64,000 nucleotides of DNA, from positions 31,236 through 95,235 of the forward strand of contig CALAQT010000089.1 of assembly GCA_937888775.1 (NCBI GenBank), given 5' to 3'. The stretch comes from an uncultured Actinomycetes bacterium (GTDB lineage Bacteria > Actinomycetota > Thermoleophilia > Solirubrobacterales > Solirubrobacteraceae). The translations under genes were made by a program, and so were the position numbers. The notes beneath the pieces are model-generated. The model was given only the letters and a program-made list of their open reading frames with translations. It was not told where the DNA came from and made no database searches. Of the stretch, positions 50,710-59,356 are shown piece after piece. Position 1 is the first letter of the stretch. Each line of letters begins with the position of its first letter.

Positions 50710-51897
50710 GATCGGACCGTAGCGGCCGGTCCGGGCGGACCGGCGCCCGGTTGTCTGACGTCCTCCGGCCGTGGTGCCCTCGCGGCGGCGCTCACGTCGT
50801 AGGCTGTTTCACCGCCCACGGTTGCCCAGCGGGCGATAGCGACTTTCACGAACCTGCAGACGCCGAAGCCGGCGCCTGGACGCTCGTCGCGGCTTCTCCT
50901 TCGGGCGCCGCTGGCAGCAAAAGCAGGCGCCACCACCTCGCGCCTGCTCCGGCGACAAAGGGGAAGTGGCGCCGGCTGTGCTGACAGCGATCGTCGCGGT
51001 CTGATTGGAGGCGATTGCGAGCGTGGGTTGCGAGGGCGTCGCAGTCGTCGTTCGACACGGCCTTGCCTAGGTACAGGTCGGGGCATCGGCGAGTTGTTCG
51101 GCGCTGTTGAGATTCGTCCGATTGAGTCGTCTGAGCAGCCCCCCAGGCACCGCCTATTCGCGCGAAGCGGAGGCCAGGGGTGCCCGCGGGTAGCACGCGA
51201 AGGCACCGGCTTGGCGCGAACGCTGGCGCTCTTGTTTCCGCGCGGCCCGACGGGCACCACCAGGAGTCTGACTGCCTGACGCTTCGGCCTGACTCAAGCC
51301 GATCTTCATGGTCAGCTCGTCAGCAGCGTCGTTGACCGCGGGTCCAAACGGCGCGGGACGAATGCGGCGAAGAAAGCCGATCACACGAGAGGGCTACGTG
51401 CTGGCGGCCAGCGGCCCGCCCGGATCCTCCCGCCGGCCGCCGCTGTGCTCAAAGAACGCCGCCACCCAATCGGCTCGGCGGGTCCAACAGCGATCCGCTT
51501 CGGTGATCGTCGAGATCGCCGAACCTGAGGCGGGAAGCTCGTCAACGGCGGGGCCAGGTCATAACTGGTCTCGCGCGGCTCTGGCATGTCATGTGAGCCG
51601 AGGGCCGCGTCGTCGACGGAGGGTCAGGGGTCAACGCCAGCATCACCGCCGCCGATGCCCACGACGCCGGCGAGGCGCTCGATGACGTCTTCGGTCGGCT
51701 GTCGGCCACCCAGCTCGTCGGTGTGCTCCCGAACCGTCGGTCTGATCCAGACCGGGAGAGCATCGACGTCTCGGGCGTGGACATACCCAGTAGAACACCA
51801 GGTGCCGACTGTTGTCGGCTACTGTAAAGACCGTCAGCGGAGCGCCAGTTAGGTCGACAGCCGGTGCACAACGAGCGTCGGCGACGGGAGGTCAATC
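50710..51897. other. 1.2-kb region without a confident gene
   Basis: Several overlapping frames exist but none resembles a family. On the plus strand, 51596-51830 holds an open, acidic, coding-like stretch without a good start (VNASITAADAHDAGEALDDV, FGRLSATQLVGVLPN), possibly the tail of a lost gene. An inverted pair GGCGCCAC ... GTGGCGCC lies around 50928-50975. The 50 bp before the GatZ-like gene should contain the promoter of the carbohydrate cluster. Confidence 0.35.
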
Positions 51898-53187
51898 ATG
51901 CTGAATCCGTTGGACGACGTCGTCCGACATCAGAAGGCGGGCGAGGCGTTCGGCGTCACGTCGATCTGTTCGGCCCATCCGCTGGTCCTCGAGGCAGCGA
52001 TGCTGCAGGCATCAGATGACGGCAGTCACGTGCTGGTCGAAGCTACCTCGAACCAGGTCGACCAAACCGGTGGCTACACGGGTATGCGGCCCAAGGACTT
52101 TCGCGACCTGGTCTTCGAGACAGCTGCCCGCTGCGGCCTGCCTTCGGCGCGGGTCCTGCTGGGGGGCGACCATCTCGGCCCAAACCGGTGGCGGCACCTG
52201 CCCTCCGACGAGGCCATGCAGCACGCTGACGTCCTCGTGGCTGCCTACGTCGCGGCTGGTTTCACCAAAATCCATCTCGATTGCAGCTTTCCCTGCGCCG
52301 GCGACCCGACGCCTTTGACCGACGACTTGGTCGCGCGGCGTGCCGCCCGGCTGATGCGGGTGGCGGAAGACACCGCGGCGACACGAGGCGTTGCCGGCAT
52401 GTTGCGCTACGTCATCGGCACCGAGGTGCCGGTCCCGGGCGGCGCCCGCGGCGCGATCGGCGCCCTCGTGCCGACCTCGCCCGAGGCGGCGCGGACGACG
52501 TTGAAGCGGCACCGCGAGGAGTTCGCCGAGCAGGGTCTCGACGACGTGTGGCCTCGCGTTATGGCCTTGGTCGTCCAACCCGGCGTCGAGTTTGACCACC
52601 TCCGCGTCATCGACTACGCGCGTGAACGCACGACGGACCTTCAGCACGTCCTTGACGACGAGCCGGACATGGTCTTTGAGGCGCACTCGACCGACTATCA
52701 GACGGTCGCGAGCCTTACAGCGCTGGTGGAGGACCACTGGGCGGTACTCAAGGTCGGGCCAGGCCTGACATTCGCACTGCGCGAGGCGATGTTCTCGCTG
52801 GCCGCCATCGAAGCCGAGGTGGTGGACGAGGCGCAGCGCTCGAGCCTGAAGGACGTCATCGAGGCGCGGATGCTGGCGCAGCCGACTCACTGGGAGGGCT
52901 ACTACACGGGCGACGCCCGCCAGCAGCACTTGGCCCGCCTTTACAGCTACAGCGACCGGCTGCGCTACTACTGGCCCGATCCCGAGGTGCACCAGGCTCA
53001 GGAAGGACTGCTGGACAACCTGAGCGCGACGGATATCCCGCTTCCGCTGCTGAGCCAGTACCTGCCTGACCAATATGCCCGCGTCCGTGACAGCGAGTTG
53101 TCAGCACACCCGCGCGCACTGGTCATCGACCGCGTGCGCGATGTCCTGCGAGCCTACGCTCGTGCGTCAAAGGAGACAAGCTCATGA
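51898..53187 (+). CDS. gatZ: GatZ/KbaZ-like tagatose-bisphosphate aldolase non-catalytic subunit
   Basis: GatZ-type proteins support class II tagatose-1,6-bisphosphate aldolases (GatY/KbaY); some relatives may act alone. The 429-residue product carries QKAGEAFGVTSICSAHPLVL, GGYTGMRPKDFRDLVF, LLGGDHLGPNRWRHLPSDEA, FTKIHLDCSFPCAGDPTPLT and VFEAHSTDYQTVASLTALVE, all in family order. No GatY-like partner is encoded in this window. The ATG at 51898 is the first good start. The next gene overlaps its stop by 4 bp (ATGA), beginning a coupled run of sugar genes. Confidence 0.93.
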   Translation: MLNPLDDVVRHQKAGEAFGVTSICSAHPLVLEAAMLQASDDGSHVLVEATSNQVDQTGGYTGMRPKDFRDLVFETAARCGLPSARVLLGGDHLGPNRWRHLPSDEAMQHADVLVAAYVAAGFTKIHLDCSFPCAGDPTPLTDDLVARRAARLMRVAEDTAATRGVAGMLRYVIGTEVPVPGGARGAIGALVPTSPEAARTTLKRHREEFAEQGLDDVWPRVMALVVQPGVEFDHLRVIDYARERTTDLQHVLDDEPDMVFEAHSTDYQTVASLTALVEDHWAVLKVGPGLTFALREAMFSLAAIEAEVVDEAQRSSLKDVIEARMLAQPTHWEGYYTGDARQQHLARLYSYSDRLRYYWPDPEVHQAQEGLLDNLSATDIPLPLLSQYLPDQYARVRDSELSAHPRALVIDRVRDVLRAYARASKETSS

Positions 53188-54338
53188 GCACCCTGCTCCA
53201 CTACCAACTGACCGATCTCGATTCCAGCGGCGGTGGTCATACGGCCCGTGAGATCGCCCAGCAGCCCGACCTGTGGCGCGAGATCTCCACTGCGCGTGTC
53301 GCGGCCCGTCAGGCGGACGAAGCCTTCCTGCGCCCGCTGCTGGATCGCCCCGACCTGCGGATCGTGCTCACCGGCGCCGGGTCGTCGGCGTTTGCCGGCC
53401 AGGTGCTGGCGCCCGGGCTCGCTCGCTCGCTGCGTCGCCGTGTCGACGCCGTCGCCACCACCGACATCGTGTCCAACCCACGCGAGTGCTTCGTCGAGGA
53501 CGTGCCGACCCTGCTCGTGTCCTTTGCCCGCTCGGGCGACAGTCCTGAGAGCGTCGCCGCCACCGAGCTCGCCGAGCAGCAGCTGAGCGAATGCTGGCAT
53601 CTGGTCGTCACCTGTAACGCCAATGGTCAGCTGGCGCGTGAGCACGCGTCTCGGCCGCGGTCTGAAGTGCTGCTCCTACCTGAGGCGGCCAACGACCAAG
53701 GCTTTGCGATGACGTCGAGCTTCACCGGTATGAGCCTCGCCGCAATGCAGAGCCTGGTCGGCGCCGACGACCAGCTCGTGCAACGGATAGCGGCCGCAGC
53801 CGAGCAGCTGCTTGCCAAGCGCGCAGCCGATGTCCAGGCGCTGGCCGCACGTGAACCGGCCCGGATCGTCTACCTGGGCAGCGGGAGCTTCAAGGGCCTG
53901 GCCGCCGAGTCGGCACTGAAGACCCTCGAGCTCACCGCCGGCGGAGTGGTCGCCCTGTCGGACTCAGCGCTGGGATTCCGCCACGGTCCCAAGTCGGTGC
54001 TGGATGAGCGCACGCTCGTCGTCGTGTACCTCTCCAACGATCCCTACACGCGCCAATACGATCTGGACATCCTCGGCGAGCTGCGGCGCTTGGTATCTGC
54101 CGGCAGCCTGGTGGCGATCAGCGCCGGCGGCGACGAGGCGGCGCAGGATGAAACCTGGACGCTGACCGGCCTGCAGGACGTGCCCGACACGGCCCTGGCG
54201 CTTCCCGCTGTCATCTGCGCTCAGCTGATCGCGCTGGCACTCTCGCTGTCCCGAGGATGCACACCTGACAACCCGTTCCCGTCCGGCGAGGTCAACCGGG
54301 TGGTGCAGGGGGTGACGCTGCACCCCCTGCGGACCTGA
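53184..54338 (+). CDS. agaS: AgaS-like SIS-domain sugar isomerase/deaminase
   Basis: AgaS-type enzymes deaminate and isomerise galactosamine 6-phosphate to tagatose 6-phosphate, using two SIS sugar-binding domains. The 384-residue protein has SIS 1 with RIVLTGAGSSAFAGQVLAPG and LLVSFARSGDSPESVAATEL, then AMTSSFTGMSLAAMQSLVGA, and SIS 2 with RIVYLGSGSFKGLAAESALK and LGFRHGPKSVLDERTLVVVY. The match to AgaS is strong across its length. Its ATG overlaps the stop of the GatZ-like gene, supporting a pathway that makes and splits a tagatose phosphate. Confidence 0.93.
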   Translation: MSTLLHYQLTDLDSSGGGHTAREIAQQPDLWREISTARVAARQADEAFLRPLLDRPDLRIVLTGAGSSAFAGQVLAPGLARSLRRRVDAVATTDIVSNPRECFVEDVPTLLVSFARSGDSPESVAATELAEQQLSECWHLVVTCNANGQLAREHASRPRSEVLLLPEAANDQGFAMTSSFTGMSLAAMQSLVGADDQLVQRIAAAAEQLLAKRAADVQALAAREPARIVYLGSGSFKGLAAESALKTLELTAGGVVALSDSALGFRHGPKSVLDERTLVVVYLSNDPYTRQYDLDILGELRRLVSAGSLVAISAGGDEAAQDETWTLTGLQDVPDTALALPAVICAQLIALALSLSRGCTPDNPFPSGEVNRVVQGVTLHPLRT

Positions 54339-54342
54339 GTAC

Positions 54343-55317
54343 ATGTTTCTCGGCGTCGATAGCGGGGGCACCAAGACAGCGCTGTGCCTCATCTCCGAGC
54401 GCGGCGATCTGGTGGCGCAGACGGATACCGAGGGGACCTACTCCAACCGGGGGATCGAGCTCGTCGCTCGCGTGCTGCAAGAGGGGGTGACGAGCGTCTG
54501 CGCTCAGGCGCGGATCTCGCCCCGGGAGATCCAGTACGCGTTCTTCGGGCTGCCCGGCTACGGCGAGATCGCCCGCGACATACCGGCGCTGGAAGAGGCG
54601 CCGCGCGCCGCCCTCGGCCACAATCGCTACCGCTGCGACAACGACATGGTCTGCGGATGGGCCGGCTCGTTAGGGGCCGCAGACGGCATCAACGTCGTCA
54701 GCGGTACCGGGTCGATGACCTACGGCCAGCGCGCCGAGCTCGGCGTCCGGGTCGGCGGATGGGGCGAGCTCTTCGGTGACGAGGGATCGGCCTACTGGAT
54801 CGCGATCCGCGGTCTGAACGCCGTCTCGCGCATGAGCGATGGCCGGCTGCCCAAGGGCCCGTTGTTCGAGACGATCTGCCAGCAGCTGGGACTGACGGTC
54901 GAGCTGGAGCTCGTTGACGTGGTCCTCAACCGCTGGCGCGGGGACCGGAGCAAGATCGCCGGATTGAGCCGGCTGGTGTCGCAGGCGGCGGATCTAGGGG
55001 ATGAGCACGCCGCCGCTGTGCTCCACGAGGCCGGGCGGGAGCTGGCGCTGCTGGTCGACGCCACCCGGCGGCGGCTGCAGTATCCGCCGGGCGAGACGGT
55101 CCCGGTCTCCTACTCAGGCGGCACGTTCTCCGCCGCGCGGGTCCTCGACGCGTTTCGCCGCCAGCTTGAGTTGCGCCCCGACGGCTTTGAGCTGCGGCGC
55201 CCGCTCTACCCGCCAGCGGTCGGCGCAGCGTTGTTGGCCGCCAAGCTCGCGGGCAGGCCGCTGGAGCAGGCGGCCCTGGAGCGCCTGCGCGGGCTTCTTG
55301 ACGCGGCCGCTGCGTGA
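54343..55317 (+). CDS. BadF/BadG-type ATPase, N-acetylglucosamine kinase-like
   Basis: The 324-residue kinase of the BadF/BadG/BcrA/BcrD superfamily has the phosphate 1 loop FLGVDSGGTKTALCLISERG, the DNDMVCGWAGSL segment with the catalytic Asp, the phosphate 2 loop VVSGTGSMTYGQRAELGVRV and GGWGELFGDEGSAYWIAIRG. These match the N-acetylglucosamine/glucosamine kinases of the group rather than the benzoyl-CoA reductase activators. ATG 54343 lies 4 bp after the AgaS stop. It should phosphorylate the amino sugar that feeds AgaS or the second SIS enzyme. Confidence 0.9.
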   Translation: MFLGVDSGGTKTALCLISERGDLVAQTDTEGTYSNRGIELVARVLQEGVTSVCAQARISPREIQYAFFGLPGYGEIARDIPALEEAPRAALGHNRYRCDNDMVCGWAGSLGAADGINVVSGTGSMTYGQRAELGVRVGGWGELFGDEGSAYWIAIRGLNAVSRMSDGRLPKGPLFETICQQLGLTVELELVDVVLNRWRGDRSKIAGLSRLVSQAADLGDEHAAAVLHEAGRELALLVDATRRRLQYPPGETVPVSYSGGTFSAARVLDAFRRQLELRPDGFELRRPLYPPAVGAALLAAKLAGRPLEQAALERLRGLLDAAAA

Positions 55318-55320
55318 GGC

Positions 55321-55346
55321 GATGGGTTGCCGATCACGAACCCATC
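55321..55346. promoter_or_regulatory. 8-bp stem inverted repeat before the permease gene
   Basis: GATGGGTT-N10-AACCCATC forms a perfect 8-bp stem starting 3 bp after the kinase stop. The loop contains TGCCGATCACGAA (in part), which is repeated at 55351, 24 bp further. The site could be an operator that splits the cluster into two transcription units or an attenuator-like hairpin. There is no T-tract. Confidence 0.35.
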
Positions 55347-55439
55347 TCCTCGGTGCCGATCACGAATTGGCCGCGTCGTTTGCCGCTCCAGCCCAGGTGG
55401 TAGCATCCGCCCGTCCATCCTGACCAGTGCGGGGGTGAC

Positions 55440-56894
55440 GTGGTGTCGGCCGGCCCGGCGAGTGAGGAGATTACCGACAGCAAGGGCCTGATCAAGGGGC
55501 TGGGGCTGTCCTCGTCGATCGCGCTGAACATGTCGCAGATGGTCGGCATCGGGCCGTTCATCACGATCCCGCTGATCCTCGTGGCGATGGGCGGTCCGCA
55601 GGCGATGGCCGGCTGGGTGGTCGGTGCGCTGATCGCCATGTGCGACGGTCTGGTGTGGGCGGAGCTGGGCGCGGCGATGCCCGCGGAGGGTGGCAGCTAC
55701 AACTATCTGCGAGAGGCTTTTCAGTACTGGACCGGAAAGCTGATGCCGTTCATGTTCGTCTGGTCGACGCTCCTGGTCACCCCCTTGATCATGGCCACCG
55801 GCATGATCGGCATCGCCGATTACCTCGGCTATTTCTGGCACACGAGCGTCTCGCTCGCCCATTGGGAGGCAGTCGGCTTCACGATCATCACCGTGGCCCT
55901 GCTGTGGCGGCGAATCGACTCGATCGCCACGCTCACCAAGATCCTGTGGGCCGGAATGATCATCACCGTCCTGATGGTGCTCGTCGCCGCCTTCACGCAT
56001 TTCCACCCCAGCCTCGCGTTCACCTTCCCGCGGGGCGCCTTTCACCTCAGCTCCTTTGCCAACGGCCTGGGCCTCGGGCTGGTACTGGCGATCTACGACT
56101 ACCTGGGGTACTACACGATCGCCTACCTCGGCGACGAGGTACGCCAACCGGGCCGCGTCATCCCCCGGTCGATCGTGATCTCGATCATCGGCGTGATGAT
56201 CATCGATCTGAGCCTGAACATCGGCACGATCGGCGTGATCCCGTGGCGCCAGGCGGAGAAGTCCACGGCGATCGGGACCGACCTGCTCAAGCACATCTGG
56301 GGCTCCCCGGGGGCCACAATCGTGACGATCCTGATCGTCTGGACGGCCTTCGCGTCGGTGTACACGGGTCTCCTCGGGGCCTCTCGCCTGCCGTTCAACG
56401 CCGCGCGCGACGGCGTCTTCTTTCGACCGTTCGCGCGCCTTCATCCGACCCTGAACTTCCCGCACATCTCGCTGCTGGTGATGGGTGTGGTCACCGCCGC
56501 CGCCTGCTTCTTCTCGCTGACCACCGTAATCAACGGCCTGATCGCGCTGGTGATCTGGGTGCAGTTCATCGGCCAGATCGCCGCGCTCACGATCCTGCGC
56601 CGCAAGCAACCGGGGCTGGTGCGTCCCTATCGCCAGTGGCTGTACCCGGTGCCGAGCCTGATCGCTCTGGTCGGCTGGATTTACATCTTCCAGGCCTCGG
56701 GATGGTCCGCCATCCGGCTTGCGCTCGGCTGGACCATCCTTGGGGTCGTGGCGTTCCTGATCTGGGCGCGCAGGAACCACGCGTGGCCGTTCGGGCCCAA
56801 GCAGATCGTCGAGGAGTTCCTGGAGGCCCAGGATCAAGCGCACGAACCAGAGCCAGGCGCGGCGACCGGCCTCGAAACCGCCCCGCAACGCTGA
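55440..56894 (+). CDS. APC-superfamily permease (amino acid/glycated amine transporter-like)
   Basis: The 484-residue membrane protein has about twelve helices and the APC opening SSSIALNMSQMVGIGPFITI, then AELGAAMPAEGGSYNYLREA and the helix 6-8 region LVLAIYDYLGYYTIAYLGDE. The transporters of this branch carry amino acids, polyamines or, in the case of FrlA, fructosamines. The last 45 residues (KQIVEEFLEAQDQAHEPE) are cytosolic. GTG 55440 is the start. It lies between amino-sugar kinases and SIS enzymes, so a glycated amino acid or amino sugar-like substrate is a reasonable idea, not a proven one. Confidence 0.9.
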   Translation: MVSAGPASEEITDSKGLIKGLGLSSSIALNMSQMVGIGPFITIPLILVAMGGPQAMAGWVVGALIAMCDGLVWAELGAAMPAEGGSYNYLREAFQYWTGKLMPFMFVWSTLLVTPLIMATGMIGIADYLGYFWHTSVSLAHWEAVGFTIITVALLWRRIDSIATLTKILWAGMIITVLMVLVAAFTHFHPSLAFTFPRGAFHLSSFANGLGLGLVLAIYDYLGYYTIAYLGDEVRQPGRVIPRSIVISIIGVMIIDLSLNIGTIGVIPWRQAEKSTAIGTDLLKHIWGSPGATIVTILIVWTAFASVYTGLLGASRLPFNAARDGVFFRPFARLHPTLNFPHISLLVMGVVTAAACFFSLTTVINGLIALVIWVQFIGQIAALTILRRKQPGLVRPYRQWLYPVPSLIALVGWIYIFQASGWSAIRLALGWTILGVVAFLIWARRNHAWPFGPKQIVEEFLEAQDQAHEPEPGAATGLETAPQR

Positions 56895-56994
56895 GGCGCT
56901 GCGGCAGCCGCGGTGCAATCTCCAGATCAGCCGTGCACAAGCATTGCCAGGTCGACGGACTCCTAACCCCAATAGCGAGGAGCCGCGGGGACGC

Positions 56995-57216
56995 GTGAGA
57001 CGGGTCTGGATCTACGTCTTCGTGTCGGCGACCCCGACATCGCTGATCCTCTCATCGGCCTGGATCGTCGCCGGCGTCGTGGCGTTCCTGATCTGGGCGC
57101 GGGTCAACCGCGCATGGCCGTTCGGCCCCCTGGAGATCCGTGAGCAGTACCTTGATGAGCAGCGTGCGCCGCAGACGGAGCCTTCGCAGCCCGCGCCCGA
57201 TGCTGTGTCGGCGTGA
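56995..57216 (+). pseudogene. duplicated C-terminal fragment of an APC permease
   Basis: From GTG 56995 (GAGGAG about 18 bases upstream) 73 residues are encoded. WIYVFVSATPTSLILSSAWI, VAFLIWARVNRAWPFGPLEI and REQYLDEQ align with the C-terminus of the permease just upstream, which has WIYIF, VVAFLIWARRNHAWPFGP and VEEFLEAQ. It is therefore the tail of a second, deleted paralogue or of a tandem duplication. Its stop overlaps the ROK kinase start (GTGA), so translation through it may still couple expression of the next gene. Confidence 0.7.
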
Positions 57217-58232
57217 GTGCGCTCGCCGCCACCACAGCGGGCGCGACCGGCGGTCCGATCCGGTCCCCGAAGGAAGGCTTCGTGCTCGGGATCGACGTCG
57301 GGGGCACCAAGCTAGCCCTTGCCACGGCTGATCTGGATGGCAGCCGCCTGTTCGATGACGAGCTGCCTACTCTTGCCGGCCAAGGGGCGCCAGCGGTCAT
57401 CTCCCGCCTCCTCGACGCCGCGCGAGGTCTGGTCACGAAGACAAGCGGTGCAGGGGCGGGCGAGCTGGTCGCCGTCGGCGCGGTGAGCCCGGGCATCGTG
57501 TTGGCCGACCGAGTGCTGATCGCGCCCAATAACCCGGGATGGGACACGCTCGCTCTCGCCGCCGAGCTGCGAGCGGGGCTCGGCATCGGCCGGGTGGCTG
57601 TCGACACCGACGCGAAGGCCGCGGTCCTCGCCGAAGCCCGCTGGGGCACGCTGGCCGGTGTGGACAACGGCGCCTTCCTCAATCTGGGGACCGGTGTGTC
57701 GCTCGCCGCGATCGTCCGCGGCCACGTGCTGCGAGGTGCGCACGGCGCAGCGGGAGAGATCGGCTACCACTTGATCGGCCCACCCAGCGAAGCTGCCTTT
57801 GCCGAAGGCCACGCCCCCCTCGAAGAGCACGTGGGTGGCGGAGCACTAGGCGCGCGGGTCTCAGCACTCCTCGGGCGGCAGGTGACGGTCGCCGAGGCGT
57901 TCGAGCTGGCCGACTCCGACAACCCGGTCAAGGATCTCCTCGACCACGCCCTGGACACGCTCGCCGTCGACATCGCCAACGTTGCCATCACCCTCGACTT
58001 GGAACGCATCGCCGTTGGGGGTGGGCTCATCCATCACTGCGAGTGGCTACCGCGACTGGACAACGTGCTCCGTCGCGCCGTCCCGTTCCCGCCCGACCTT
58101 GTCATCGCTCGATTCAGCCAGGACGCCCCGCTGGTCGGCGCGGTAGTCCACGCCCTGGACTGCGCCGGACAACACCGGGGGCACCCAACCGCCAACGCCT
58201 GTCACTCACAGATCGCCGAGGCGTATCAATGA
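57213..58232 (+). CDS. ROK-family sugar kinase, without the usual zinc motif
   Basis: The 339-residue ROK protein has the N-terminal ATP loop FVLGIDVGGTKLALATADLD, the acidic block AVDTDAKAAVLAEARWGTLA and the second loop FLNLGTGVSLAAIVRGHVLR, followed by GAAGEIGYHLIG. The zinc-binding CxCGxxGCxE motif found in many ROK kinases is replaced by PSEAAFAEGHAPLEEHVGGG, so it belongs to a zinc-free subgroup. No helix-turn-helix is present, so it is a kinase rather than a repressor. The GTG overlaps the permease fragment, and the next gene overlaps its stop. Confidence 0.88.
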   Translation: MSALAATTAGATGGPIRSPKEGFVLGIDVGGTKLALATADLDGSRLFDDELPTLAGQGAPAVISRLLDAARGLVTKTSGAGAGELVAVGAVSPGIVLADRVLIAPNNPGWDTLALAAELRAGLGIGRVAVDTDAKAAVLAEARWGTLAGVDNGAFLNLGTGVSLAAIVRGHVLRGAHGAAGEIGYHLIGPPSEAAFAEGHAPLEEHVGGGALGARVSALLGRQVTVAEAFELADSDNPVKDLLDHALDTLAVDIANVAITLDLERIAVGGGLIHHCEWLPRLDNVLRRAVPFPPDLVIARFSQDAPLVGAVVHALDCAGQHRGHPTANACHSQIAEAYQ

Positions 58233-59263
58233 CAGACGAGCCACCCCACTCGTTCATGGCCAGCGAGATGGCCGAACAGCCTGAGGTGCTGGAACGCCTC
58301 GTCGCCCGCGCCAGCAGCCTGCGCGCGCTGGCGGTAAGGATCGCGCCTCGACCACTGGCCGGCTGTGCCATCGTCGCCCGCGGCTCCTCCGACCACGCGG
58401 CGCTGCTCGGCCGCTACCTGTTCGAGGTAGCCACCGGCCGGCCAGTAAGCCTGGTCTCACCGAGCGTGCATACCCTCTACCGGGCCAAGGTTGACTACAA
58501 AGGAATGCTGGTCCTGGGCGTCAGCCAGTCAGGCGCGACCCCCGAGATCGTCGAGGTACTGGAGCGGCTACGAGACGCCGGCGCCCGCACCGTCGCTCTA
58601 ACCGACGATCCGACGAGCCCCCTGGCGGCCGTGGCCGAGGAGGTGGTCGACCTCAACGCTGGCCCGGAACGCGCGGTGCCCGCCACCAAGACAGTCACCG
58701 CCACCATGCTCGCCTGCATCCTGCTCGCAGAAGGCCTGGCCGACCACTCCCTGGTATCGCCGGACGCCCTCGACGCGCTCCCCGAGGCCGTCGCCGCGAT
58801 CCTCGCCGACGACAGCGCAGCGACAGCGGTCGCCATGCAGATCGACGGAACCCGCCACCTGGCTACCGTTGCCCGCGGCTACCTGTTCGGCGCAGCCATC
58901 GAGTGCGCGCTGAAGATACGAGAGACAACCGGCATCCTGGCCAACGGCTGGTCAGCAGCCGACCTACGCCATGGTCCGGTAGCGGCGATCGGGCCAGATG
59001 TCCCCATCCTCAGCCTCCGAGTTGCCGGACCGGCGGAGCACGACGTCCGCAACCTGGAAGCCGAGCTTGCAGCCCGCGGTGCCCGAATATTCCGTATGAC
59101 CGACGCAGAGGACGCCGATCTTCCCCTCCCCGCTCACATACCCGAGCCGCTCGCAAGCATCCCAGCCGTCGTCCGAGGCCAGCAACTCGCGTTCTCCCTT
59201 TCTACCCGACTCGGAATCGATCCCGACCAGCCCCTCGGGCTCCACAAGGTGACCCAAACGTAA
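58229..59263 (+). CDS. GlmS-like SIS-domain protein (sugar amine isomerase/deaminase or deglycase)
   Basis: The 344-residue protein has the two SIS domains of glucosamine-6-phosphate synthase but no glutaminase domain. It resembles NagB-II deaminases and FrlB-type deglycases. SIS 1 has CAIVARGSSDHAALLGRYLF and LVLGVSQSGATPEIVEVLER, then PERAVPATKTVTATMLACIL. SIS 2 has GYLFGAAIECALKIRETTGI and WSAADLRHGPVAAIGPDVPI, with the Glu and Lys expected for ring opening and isomerisation. ATG 58229 overlaps the ROK stop (ATGA). With a dedicated kinase before it, release of ammonia or an amino acid from a phosphorylated sugar amine is likely. Confidence 0.9.
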   Translation: MTDEPPHSFMASEMAEQPEVLERLVARASSLRALAVRIAPRPLAGCAIVARGSSDHAALLGRYLFEVATGRPVSLVSPSVHTLYRAKVDYKGMLVLGVSQSGATPEIVEVLERLRDAGARTVALTDDPTSPLAAVAEEVVDLNAGPERAVPATKTVTATMLACILLAEGLADHSLVSPDALDALPEAVAAILADDSAATAVAMQIDGTRHLATVARGYLFGAAIECALKIRETTGILANGWSAADLRHGPVAAIGPDVPILSLRVAGPAEHDVRNLEAELAARGARIFRMTDAEDADLPLPAHIPEPLASIPAVVRGQQLAFSLSTRLGIDPDQPLGLHKVTQT

Positions 59264-59356
59264 ACGGTCGCCGTGGCGAAGGTCCCGACGCACCTCAGCC
59301 TCCGCACCGTCCAACTCCCGCACGTACCGAACGTACCATTCCCTCGCAGCGACGAA

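Noticed and set aside
57539..58228. Upstream extension of the second SIS protein frame over the ROK gene
   Set aside because: This part is a shifted-frame reading of the ROK kinase; ATG 58229 with the ATGA overlap is the real start.
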